33,206 nucleotides of DNA, taken from positions 1 through 33,206 of the forward strand of contig JAPKGU010000021.1 in NCBI GenBank assembly GCA_026647565.1. The letters run 5' to 3'. The stretch comes from Phycisphaerales bacterium (lineage in GTDB: Bacteria > Planctomycetota > Phycisphaerae > Phycisphaerales > UBA1924). A program made the translations under genes and the position numbers. Positions 1 to 8,285 of the stretch are shown here, in pieces; position 1 is the first letter of the stretch; every line of letters begins with the position of its first letter. The notes below the pieces were generated by a model. It had not been told where the DNA came from and searched no databases. It was given only the letters and a program-made list of their open reading frames with translations.

Positions 1-397
1 GCCTATCAGCAGGTATTCACGAAAAATGTAAAGGAGACCGAGAGCAAGAATAAAAGACTTCAGCGACTTAGAAAGAAGATTCAAACAAAGGCGCTCGGGG
101 CTGGACCGGAGCCGATGCGGCTCGGACTATGATCGCCAAGCCCGGTCGGTCGTCCGCGGCAGTCGTCTCCGGTCCGGAACGCACGCCAGGAAACTCGGCC
201 GGCAACACGTGGGTTTGTTCTGTGTCCTTTCGTTCCGATCCTCCATCTCACCTTCGATCCACCACCTGATCGCGCAGCACCCGAACCCGCGCCAGACCAC
301 CATCCGCCCGGCCTCGATCCGACAACCCGCTCCGGCGTGCCGCCACCACCGGCCGACGTCGTGAGCGATCGCCGAACCCGCCCACCGAAACACCACC
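1..397. other. Left edge: AT-rich end fragment and gene-free leader
   Basis: Bases 1-90 have roughly 39% GC by hand count, far below the rest of the window, and then composition changes abruptly. Frame 1 is open from the edge to a TGA at 130-132. Its first 30 residues are Lys/Arg/Gln-rich (for example KNKRLQRLRKK), which is unlike the Ala/Arg/Gly-rich local proteins. This could be the tail of a real gene in another genome joined here, or a read-end artefact. From 133 to 397 I see no convincing gene, RNA or terminator. It presumably holds the promoter and leader of the gene starting at 398, but no clear -35/-10 pair stands out. Confidence 0.4.
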
Positions 398-1735
398 ATG
401 CCGCGTCGAGTCGTCATCACGGGAATCGGATTGGTCACTGGGTACGGTGCCGGTCGCGACGCGACGTGGAAGGGGCTTTGCTCCGGTGCGACGGCGATCA
501 CGCCGATCGATGCGTTCGACGCTTCGGGCTTCCGCTGCACGCTCGGCGCCCAGGCCCGCGGATTCGGCGCCAAGGACTTCGTTCCCAAGCACTACCGCAA
601 GGCCGTGAAGGTCATGGCCCGCGACATCGAGATCGCCGTCGGCGCCGCGCATCTGGCCGTTGCCGACGCCGGGCTGATCACCCGCGCCGCGCTGGGAGAG
701 GACGCTCAGGGAGGCATGACCTACGCCTCCGAGCGCATGGGATGTCACATCGGTGCGGGACTGATCTCCGCCGAGACCCCCGAACTCGCCGCAGCGATGC
801 ACTCCTCTCGCGACGCCGCCGGCACGATCGACCTCCGCGCGTGGGGCTCGACCGGGATGAACAACCTGCCCCCGCTCTGGATGCTCAAGTACCTTCCGAA
901 CATGCTCGCGTGCCACGTCACGATCCTGCATGGGTGCGAGGGACCGAGCAACACGATCACGTGCCAGGACGCCAGCGGCCTGCTCTCGATCGGCGAGTCA
1001 ACCCGCGTGATCGAGCGCGATGCCGCGGACCTCTGCTTCAGCGGCGGCGCTGAGTCCCGCATGTCGCACATGTCCCTCGTCCGCACGGAGGTCTCCGGGC
1101 GACTGGCCGACACCCGCGCGAACCCGGACCCGATGTCGTACGCAAGGCCGTACGACCCGGACGCCTCGGGCGGCCTGCCCGGCGAAGCCGGGGGAATCCT
1201 GATCCTCGAAGAGGAATCGGGCGCGCGAAAGCGCGGGGCAAAGGTGTTCGCCCGTGTGCTCGGATTCGGCGCTGCGCAGTCCGGTCCTCCGTCCGTGCCG
1301 CCCTTTTCCAAGGGGCAGCGCCTCACGGGAGACGGGCTTCGCTACGCGATCGAAGGGGCGCTGGCGAGCGCCTCGTGCGACGCGTCGGAGATAGATGCGA
1401 TCGTCCCGTTGGCCGGGTGCGTGCCGTTCATGGACGACATGGAGCGGGAGGCCCTGGGTTCCGTCTTTGGAACTCGGTTGGCCTCGATCGAGCTCGTGAC
1501 CGTCTCGCCGCAGATCGGCCAGAACCTCGCGGGCGACAGCGCCGTGCGAGCAGGCGTCGCGTCGCTCGCGATCGCCGAGCAGCGACTGCCCGCGCGACTG
1601 CACGCCGGACGCGTGCCGGACGGCATGCGCGTCGGTCCCGCGCCCGCGCGCGACGCCCGCCTGCGAAGGGTGCTCGTGTGCACCTCATCGAACGGAGGAC
1701 AGAACGCGGCCCTCGTGTTGGGGGACGCGGATTGA
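398..1735 (+). CDS. Beta-ketoacyl-ACP synthase-like protein with degenerate active site (chain-length-factor-like)
   Basis: The 445-residue protein has the KAS II/FabF thiolase fold: it starts RRVVITGIGLVTGYG and ends with SSNGGQNAALVL, the usual C-terminal Gly/Asn loop. A cysteine sits at the nucleophile position (C189 in NTITCQDASG). The other catalytic residues are gone. The motif that is normally AHGT reads PLAG (Leu338 at the His position), and the normal K..xGH segment reads SPQIGQNLAG (Ser370 and Gln375). Such a protein should not run a normal decarboxylative condensation by itself. Known relatives with lost residues are chain-length factors, which dimerise with an active KS, although those usually lose the Cys and not the His residues. 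An intact KAS lies two genes downstream in the same direction. No clear Shine-Dalgarno precedes ATG 398; that start gives the canonical family N-terminus. The CLF-like role is inference. Confidence 0.8.
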   Translation: MPRRVVITGIGLVTGYGAGRDATWKGLCSGATAITPIDAFDASGFRCTLGAQARGFGAKDFVPKHYRKAVKVMARDIEIAVGAAHLAVADAGLITRAALGEDAQGGMTYASERMGCHIGAGLISAETPELAAAMHSSRDAAGTIDLRAWGSTGMNNLPPLWMLKYLPNMLACHVTILHGCEGPSNTITCQDASGLLSIGESTRVIERDAADLCFSGGAESRMSHMSLVRTEVSGRLADTRANPDPMSYARPYDPDASGGLPGEAGGILILEEESGARKRGAKVFARVLGFGAAQSGPPSVPPFSKGQRLTGDGLRYAIEGALASASCDASEIDAIVPLAGCVPFMDDMEREALGSVFGTRLASIELVTVSPQIGQNLAGDSAVRAGVASLAIAEQRLPARLHAGRVPDGMRVGPAPARDARLRRVLVCTSSNGGQNAALVLGDAD

Positions 1736-1764
1736 GTCGCTACAACCAACCTAAGGAGTCAAAC

Positions 1765-2376
1765 ATGTACGACCAGCATCGAGGACCCTCTCATCGCGGC
1801 GGCCAGGGCGGCCGGCGCGATCACGGCGGACACGGCGGCGGATACGGCGGGCACGGTCGCGGGCGAGGCCCGGACAGCGGCGAGCGGCGCGGCACGCCCC
1901 TCTCCGATCTCGACCCCACCCTCACCGACATGAGCCGGAGAGTCATCGGCTGCGCGATCGAAGTCCACAAGGCCCTCGGACCCGGTTTCGACGAGTCCTG
2001 CTACGTCGCCGCCCTCAAGATGGAGATGGACAAGGCGGGCCTCAAGTACAAGTTCAACCACGCCTTCAACGTCGTCTACCAGGGAGCGCGCATCGGCGCC
2101 GCCACGGCGGACCTGTACGTCGAAGACCGTTTCGTCGTGGACCTCATGGCTCGCCCCGGTGAGATCGGGTCCTATGAGCGCAGCGCCGTCCGCGCCCAGC
2201 TCCGGGCCGCTGATCTCGAACTCGGCCTCATCATCAACTTCTCCGAGCGCCGCCTCAAGGACGGGCTTGTCCGTGTCCTGAACCCCGACAAGCTCAACGC
2301 CATGCGCGGCGACGACGATCTGGAGGACGATGACGGCGAGGAAGGCGACGAGGGAAGCACGCACGAGTTCGAGTGA
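1765..2376 (+). CDS. GxxExxY family protein (PD-(D/E)XK-like fold) with Gly/Arg/His-rich N-tail and acidic C-tail
   Basis: The 203-residue protein starts at ATG 1765, chosen because AAGGAG at 1753-1758 lies 6 bases upstream; the open frame further upstream overlaps the previous gene. Residues 1-45 are a Gly/Arg/His-rich low-complexity tail with RGG and GGHGGG runs. Residues 55-175 match the GxxExxY family: IGCAIEVHKALGPGFDESCY, then ADLYVEDRFVVDL, then LELGLIINF. The C-terminal ~23 residues are mostly Asp/Glu/Gly. Family members are predicted PD-(D/E)XK nuclease relatives with no firm function. Here the usual (E/D)xK core reads DLM (126-128), so the lysine is missing and nuclease activity is doubtful. 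The gene lies 29 bases after one ketoacyl-synthase-like gene and 19 before another, suggesting co-transcription. The tails suggest nucleic-acid or protein binding, which is inference only. Confidence 0.85.
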   Translation: MYDQHRGPSHRGGQGGRRDHGGHGGGYGGHGRGRGPDSGERRGTPLSDLDPTLTDMSRRVIGCAIEVHKALGPGFDESCYVAALKMEMDKAGLKYKFNHAFNVVYQGARIGAATADLYVEDRFVVDLMARPGEIGSYERSAVRAQLRAADLELGLIINFSERRLKDGLVRVLNPDKLNAMRGDDDLEDDDGEEGDEGSTHEFE

Positions 2377-2395
2377 AACACGGCACGAGGGCGCA

Positions 2396-3727
2396 ATGTC
2401 CGAACGCAGGATCGTCATCACGGGCATGGGGTGGGTCACGCCCCTGGGCACCTCGCTCGAGCAGGTGTGGGCGCGACTGCTCCGGGGCGAGTCCGGCATC
2501 GGGCCCGTCACGCGCTTCGACGCCTCCACGTTCGTCACCAACTTCGCGGCACAGTCGCCCGCCATCGACCTGACCGAGTACGTCGACGACACCTCGCCGT
2601 TTGGTGACGTGGCGCTCAACTCCCGCTTCGCGCTCGCCGCGGCGTCGATGGCGCTGCGCCAGGCCGGGTTGAAGGCAGGGGCCATCCCCCGCCCGCAGCG
2701 CGCGGGCATGTATCTCGGTTCGGGCGAGGGGCAGCACGACTTTCCCGCCTACGCCGCGATGCAGTCCGCCGGATGGAATGATCAGACACGCTCCATCGAT
2801 CCTCGCGCCTGGCCCGAGACGTCGTACCGGCTCATGAACCCCGAGAAGGAGCATGAGCAGGAACCGAACGTCGCGCTCTCGCACCTGGCACACGCCTTCG
2901 GGTTCCGCGGCCCCTCGTACAACTGCATGACCGCGTGCGCCGCGAGCACCCAGGCGATCGGCGAGGCCTTCGAGCTCCTCCGCCGGGGCGATGCCGACCT
3001 GATGCTCGCCGGCGGCTCACACTCCATGATCCATCCGCTCGGCATGACCGGCTTCATCCGCCTCACCGCCATGAGCAAGCGCAGCGAATCGCCCAAGACC
3101 GCCGCCCGTCCCTTCGACAAGAACCGCGACGGATTCGTCATGGGCGAGGGTGCCGGCATGCTCGTGCTCGAAGACCTCGCCCACGCACTCTCTCGCGGCG
3201 CCACGCCTCTGGCCGAGATCGTCGGCTTCGGCTCCTCCGCCGACGCCTTCCGCATCACGGACATCCAGCCCGAGGGCAAGGGCGCTCAGACCGCCATGCG
3301 ACAGGCCCTCAAGCAGGCCGGCATCGACCCGCGCGAGCCGGGGCGGGATGGACGCCCCCAGATCCACTACATCTCCGCCCACGGCACGGGCACGCAGGAG
3401 AACGACTCGATCGAGACCGCCGCCGTCAAGGCCGTCTTCGGTCCGCTCGCTGCCAGGATTCCATTCTCGTCCGTGAAGAGCATGTTCGGACACCTGATCC
3501 AGGCCGCCGGCGCCGTCGAGCTCATGACGTGCGTCATGGCCATCAGAACCGGCATCGTCCCGCCCACGATGAACCTCACGACGCCCGACCCGCGCTGCGA
3601 TCTCGACTACGTCCCCAATGCCGCAAGGGACCTCAACCCTGCCGGCGGCGTCGAGACCTGCCTCTCCAACTCATTCGGATTCGGCGGGCAGAACGACACG
3701 GTGATCGTTCGCCGTTTCCGGGCCTGA
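2396..3727 (+). CDS. Beta-ketoacyl-ACP synthase II (FabF-like)
   Basis: The 443-residue KAS II-type condensing enzyme would elongate acyl-ACP with malonyl-ACP in the cytoplasm. The catalytic residues are all present: Cys181 in NCMTACAASTQAIGEA, His329 in ISAHGTGTQEND, and Lys361/His366 in VKSMFGHLIQAAGA. The glycine-rich C-terminal loop NSFGFGGQNDT is also intact. It is slightly longer than a typical FabF (~410) because of an insertion around residues 110-160. ATG 2396 follows GAGG at 2387-2390 and gives the canonical start SERRIVITGMGWVTPLG. It is the third gene of the 398-3727 group. With the degenerate synthase at 398 it could form a KS/CLF-type heterodimer, or it may simply be one of several FabF paralogues. 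No ACP, ketoreductase or dehydratase gene is visible nearby, so the pathway is unknown. Confidence 0.92.
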   Translation: MSERRIVITGMGWVTPLGTSLEQVWARLLRGESGIGPVTRFDASTFVTNFAAQSPAIDLTEYVDDTSPFGDVALNSRFALAAASMALRQAGLKAGAIPRPQRAGMYLGSGEGQHDFPAYAAMQSAGWNDQTRSIDPRAWPETSYRLMNPEKEHEQEPNVALSHLAHAFGFRGPSYNCMTACAASTQAIGEAFELLRRGDADLMLAGGSHSMIHPLGMTGFIRLTAMSKRSESPKTAARPFDKNRDGFVMGEGAGMLVLEDLAHALSRGATPLAEIVGFGSSADAFRITDIQPEGKGAQTAMRQALKQAGIDPREPGRDGRPQIHYISAHGTGTQENDSIETAAVKAVFGPLAARIPFSSVKSMFGHLIQAAGAVELMTCVMAIRTGIVPPTMNLTTPDPRCDLDYVPNAARDLNPAGGVETCLSNSFGFGGQNDTVIVRRFRA

Positions 3728-3745
3728 TCGCTCTCTCCAAACGCA

Positions 3746-3778
3746 AAGAGCCCCCGACTGGTGCCAGTGGGGGCTCTT
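3746..3778. terminator. Bidirectional intrinsic terminator between convergent genes
   Basis: AAGAGCCCCC at 3746-3755 pairs with GGGGGCTCTT at 3769-3778. The interior ACTGG/CCAGT pairs further around a tiny loop, leaving one unpaired G. On the + strand the stem ends in CTCTTGT; on the - strand it ends in CTCTTTGCGT. It sits between the synthase stop (3727) and the helicase stop (3805), so it can serve both convergent transcripts. Confidence 0.85.
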
Positions 3779-3804
3779 GTGGATCCTGGATTCTCTCCCG
3801 CGCA

Positions 3805-5601
3805 TCACCCTTGCGACGAACGGCGCGGTCCGCCGGAAGCGCCGCCGTGTCCACCGCGCGTGCCCGCCGAACCACGCGAACCCGAGCCGTGAGCTCCGCG
3901 ACTCGGCCCGCTCCCGCCGCGAGAGCCGTGCGGTCCCGAGGGTCGACTCGATCCGCCCAGGGAAGGACCCGCGCCGGACTTGGAGTAGCCGGGCTTCTTC
4001 GGTCCGCCGTGCTGCGGCCTCGGCCCGCCCGAATGTCCACCCGATTGGCCATCGGCGTGCGAAGCGGACCTGGGTGCATGACCCGAACGGCGAGTCTCAC
4101 CTGTGTGTCCACGCTCGCCGCCCCGGCCCTGAGCGGGACGGCTCTCGCCGCCCCAACCCTCAGAGTCCCAGGACTGGTTCCCGTGGCTCACGGTGTGTGA
4201 TACGTTCGTGTGTGCCGGTGCGTGCGCCGCGGGCTTCCCGTGCCCGCGCGAGCGGTCATTGTGTGATCCGCCCTCGGGCCGAGGGCGACCCTGCCCGCCG
4301 TGGCCACCTTGGTGCGAACCGCCGGCGCGCCCGTCCCGACTCTGGAAACCGCCGCGCCGCTCCGGGCGTGGCTGATGAAACTGCCTGGCGTGCGACTCGC
4401 GCTCGTCGCCCTCTGCCGCCCGCACCGCGTCGGAAGACGCGGCGACCGATGCCAGCATCGCGGCATCGATCGTCGGGAGCGCCTTGGTGGGGACGCGCGT
4501 CTTGGTCAGCCGCTCGATCTGCTTGAGCAGCCCCTTCTCCTCGTTGTCGCAGAACGAGATCGCGATGCCCGTAGCGCCCGCGCGTCCGGTCCGTCCGATG
4601 CGGTGCACGTACGCCTCGGGTTCCATCGGGAGATCGAAGTTGATGACATGCGAGATCCCGTCCACGTCGAGCCCGCGGGCGGCAACGTCCGTCGCGACCA
4701 GGACCCGGGCCTTGCCCGCACGGAAGAGATCGAGCGCCTTCTTGCGGGCGTTCTGGGCCTTGTTGCCGTGGATCGTCTCCGCACGCACGCCCGCGTACTG
4801 CAGCTTCCGCCCGACCTTCTCCGCGCCGTGCTTGGTCTTCGTGAAGACGACGACGCGCGACATCGCGCGATCACCGAGCAGCAGCGTCAGCAGCGCCTGC
4901 TTCTGCGCTCGCCCGACGTGATAGAGCGACTGCTCGATCTTCGGCGCCGCCGACGCGACGGGGCTCACGGCCACGCTGACCGGATCCTTCAGCAGAGAGT
5001 CGGCGAGCTTCCGGATCTCGGGCGGCATCGTCGCCGAGAAGAGCAGCGTCTGCCGGTCCGCCGGCGTCTTGGACGCGATCAGGCGGATCGGCTGGATGAA
5101 GCCCATGTCGAGCATGCGGTCGGCCTCGTCCAGCACGAGGATCCTCACCTCGTCGAGGAACGCCTTCTTCTGATCCATCAGATCGATGAGGCGCCCCGGC
5201 GTGGCGATGATGATGTCCACGCCGTCACGCAGCGACTGCACCTGCCGGAACTGCGAGACGCCGCCGAAAATGACCGTGGAACGAAGCCCCGACTCCGAGC
5301 CGTAGGCGTTGAACGAGTCGCGGATCTGGAGCGCCAGCTCCCGAGTCGGAGACAGGATCAGCGCCCGGGCCTTGGACGGGCCGCGCCGTGTCTTGTCGAT
5401 CGGCATCTCCATGAGGCGCTGGATGATCGGAAGCGCGAACGCCGCCGTCTTGCCCGTGCCCGTCTGGGCGCAACCGAGCACGTCCTTGCTCTGCAGAATG
5501 TGCGGGATGCACTGGGCCTGGATCGGAGTGGGGGTTTCGTAACCCTCCTTCGCCAGGGCGCGCAGGATGGGCTGGGAAAGACCGAGTTGTGCGAATGGCA
5601 T
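3805..5601 (-). CDS. DEAD-box ATP-dependent RNA helicase, RhlE-like, with long Gly/Ser/His-rich tail
   Basis: The 598-residue protein is an ATP-dependent RNA helicase, likely acting in ribosome assembly or RNA decay. Motifs appear in order: Q motif (F3...[11 protein letters not shown]), Walker A AQTGTGKT (45-52), PTRELA (85-90), ATPGR, DEAD (158-161), SAT (189-191), and HRIGRTGR (333-340). The helicase core ends near residue 370. The remaining ~200 residues are a low-complexity basic tail rich in Gly, Ser, His, Arg and Pro, as in many RhlE/DeaD proteins, and probably bind RNA. The start MPFAQLGLS matches the family N-terminus, but no good Shine-Dalgarno is seen. The gap to the next gene upstream on this strand is 270 bases (5602-5871), possibly a long leader; I could not assign a promoter. 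The gene ends at the shared terminator at 3746-3778. Confidence 0.95.
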   Translation of the reverse strand: MPFAQLGLSQPILRALAKEGYETPTPIQAQCIPHILQSKDVLGCAQTGTGKTAAFALPIIQRLMEMPIDKTRRGPSKARALILSPTRELALQIRDSFNAYGSESGLRSTVIFGGVSQFRQVQSLRDGVDIIIATPGRLIDLMDQKKAFLDEVRILVLDEADRMLDMGFIQPIRLIASKTPADRQTLLFSATMPPEIRKLADSLLKDPVSVAVSPVASAAPKIEQSLYHVGRAQKQALLTLLLGDRAMSRVVVFTKTKHGAEKVGRKLQYAGVRAETIHGNKAQNARKKALDLFRAGKARVLVATDVAARGLDVDGISHVINFDLPMEPEAYVHRIGRTGRAGATGIAISFCDNEEKGLLKQIERLTKTRVPTKALPTIDAAMLASVAASSDAVRAAEGDERESHARQFHQPRPERRGGFQSRDGRAGGSHQGGHGGQGRPRPEGGSHNDRSRGHGKPAAHAPAHTNVSHTVSHGNQSWDSEGWGGESRPAQGRGGERGHTGETRRSGHAPRSASHADGQSGGHSGGPRPQHGGPKKPGYSKSGAGPSLGGSSRPSGPHGSRGGSGPSRGAHGSGSRGSAGTRGGHGGASGGPRRSSQG

Positions 5602-5871
5602 GTGGACCGATGGCTTTCTTGTCGCGAGGACAGTTCACGCGGCGGATCAGGCCGTAAGGGTTTGGACGCGGCGATGCACGGATGTGCGAGTGAAAGAAGC
5701 CGCGGGCCAGCAGGGATCCATTGGTGAACTGAAGACTGAAACCGTCAATCGCGAATGGAGCTACCGGCAGATCGGGAGAAGCATAGGACACAAGTTCCTG
5801 CCCAGCACGCGACATCCGCCGGGAGAGTCCGCAGGTGGTTATTGCCAGCCACGCAAGGTCCGCGGGTGTTC

Positions 5872-6585
<714 letters not shown>

Positions 6586-8247
6586 TCAGGGGCGATGCGG
6601 AACGGGCGAACCGGGGACGAAGGCGAGCTCGGCAAGGTCGATCGCCCTTGCAAGCGCCGCCGCCTTGTTCACGGTCTCCATGAACTCCGGCTCCGGCTTG
6701 GAGTCCGCGACGATCCCGCCCGATGCCTGCAGGTGGTAGATCCACCGCCCATCCGCTCGCCGCATCGCTGTCGGCACCACCATCGTGCGAAGCGTAAGCG
6801 CGATGTCCATGTTCCCGTCCAACCCGACGTACCCCATGCCCCCGCCGTAAGGCCCACGCCTCACCGGTTCCAGCTCGTCGATGATCTGCATCGCGCGGAT
6901 CTTCGGCGCGCCCGAGATCGTCCCCACCGGCAACGCCGCTCGGAGCGCGTCCCAGCAGTCCATCCCCTCGCGCAGCACGCCCGTCACCGTCGAGGAGATG
7001 TGCATGACGTGGCTGTACCGCTCGATCTCCATCACCGCATCCAGCGCGATCGAGCCGGGGACCGCGACGCGCCCGACGTCGTTGCGCCCCAGGTCCACAA
7101 GCATGATGTGCTCGGCGCGCTCCTTCTCGTCGGCAAGAAGCTCGCGCTCAAGGGCGAGGTCCTCTTCCTGCGTGACGCCCCGTCTGCGCGTCCCCGCGAG
7201 GGGCCGGTTGGTGACGGTAAACCTCGGTGAAGAGTCACCCTCGCTCGCGCTCGCGGCCCTGACGCGGCACAGGATCTCCGGGCTGGACGCCACCAGGATG
7301 CACCCCTCCGCCTGCAGGTACACCATGTAAGGGCTCGGGTTCACCGCACGAAGCGAGCGGTAGACGTCGAACGGATCGACCTCGCTCTCCCGCTCGAACC
7401 GCTGCCCCAGGACCACCTGGAAGATATCCCCCGCGCGGATGTACTCCATCGCCTTCGACAGCATGTGCGCGTGGTCGTCACGCGTCATGTTCGACGGCAG
7501 CGGTGTGACCGGTAACTCGCGCGAAACCCGCCCCGACGGCAGGGGCTTCGTGTGCCGCTGGATCTCGTCGATGCGTCGCTCGAGCTTGTTGATGGTGCGC
7601 GCGTACGCGCCACCCGGATCCTCGGTAGGTCCGACCATCGCAAGCTGGACGACGTGCACCAGTTTGTCCACGTGATCAAAGACAACGACGCCGTCGTAGA
7701 ACGCAAAGTGAAGGTCCGGCAGGTTGCGATCGTCGCGCGGAGCCCTCTCCCAGCCAAGCTTGTTCGGCTCGGCATACCGCACGCTGTCGTAGCCCGCAAA
7801 CCCGACCCAGCCGCCCAGAAAGCACGCCGGCACACCCCGCCACTTCCCGCGCCCCGCTCCGCCGGGCGGCATCACCAGCGTGACACCCGCGCTCGCTCGG
7901 CGCATCGCCTCCAGCGGATCGGCCGACGCACTCGTCGTGGCCCCGGTGCTCCCGGTCACGAAGTCGCGCGTGATCACTCGCTGGGCATACGCCACCACAT
8001 CGTGGATCGGTTGTGCCCCGAGGATCGAATACCGGCCCTGGCGCTCGCCGCCCTCCACCGACTCCAGCAGGAACGACGGCGCGTCCCGCTGGTCCGGCGC
8101 GACCAACCGCCGATACGCCAGCACCGGCGTCAACTGATCTGCCAGCAGCGACTCGACGATCGGCACGGCGACGGTCGTGGCCAGCGCACCCTCGCGACGG
8201 GTTCCACTGACAAGCGATCCAAACTCACTGACGCTCAGGTTCGGCAT
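6586..8247 (-). CDS. trpE: Anthranilate synthase component I
   Basis: The 553-residue protein converts chorismate plus ammonia or glutamine nitrogen to anthranilate, the first step of tryptophan synthesis. The N-terminal domain carries the tryptophan feedback site, LLES at 60-63 followed by Ser74. The C-terminal chorismate-binding domain shows DIFQVVLGQRFER, RAVNPSPYMVYLQ, SSPEILCRV, NRPLAGTRRRG, ERAEHIMLVDLGRND and LPVGTISGAPKIRAM, so all usual motifs are present. Family members that make p-aminobenzoate (PabB) are possible, but the LLES motif and overall pattern favour TrpE. No component II (trpG) or other trp gene is in the window. The start ATG is only 38 bases from the divergent gene at 8286, so the two promoters must overlap each other or the coding regions. 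No clear Shine-Dalgarno is seen. Confidence 0.95.
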   Translation of the reverse strand: MPNLSVSEFGSLVSGTRREGALATTVAVPIVESLLADQLTPVLAYRRLVAPDQRDAPSFLLESVEGGERQGRYSILGAQPIHDVVAYAQRVITRDFVTGSTGATTSASADPLEAMRRASAGVTLVMPPGGAGRGKWRGVPACFLGGWVGFAGYDSVRYAEPNKLGWERAPRDDRNLPDLHFAFYDGVVVFDHVDKLVHVVQLAMVGPTEDPGGAYARTINKLERRIDEIQRHTKPLPSGRVSRELPVTPLPSNMTRDDHAHMLSKAMEYIRAGDIFQVVLGQRFERESEVDPFDVYRSLRAVNPSPYMVYLQAEGCILVASSPEILCRVRAASASEGDSSPRFTVTNRPLAGTRRRGVTQEEDLALERELLADEKERAEHIMLVDLGRNDVGRVAVPGSIALDAVMEIERYSHVMHISSTVTGVLREGMDCWDALRAALPVGTISGAPKIRAMQIIDELEPVRRGPYGGGMGYVGLDGNMDIALTLRTMVVPTAMRRADGRWIYHLQASGGIVADSKPEPEFMETVNKAAALARAIDLAELAFVPGSPVPHRP

Positions 8248-8285
8248 CGGAGCGAGTGTACGCGCCGTCCCTTACCATCATGCCC

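Noticed and set aside
398-1735. Calling the first synthase a pseudogene
   Set aside because: The frame is intact from canonical start to canonical end with normal local codon use; only active-site residues changed, which fits a repurposed protein better than decay.
1375-1764. N-terminal extension of the GxxExxY gene into the upstream synthase
   Set aside because: It overlaps a clear CDS, is Arg-rich shadow sequence, and a strong Shine-Dalgarno marks ATG 1765.
4300-5727. Long + strand open frame (475 codons) opposite the helicase
   Set aside because: It is Arg/Asp/Leu-rich nonsense antisense to a clear DEAD-box gene; high GC leaves antisense frames open.
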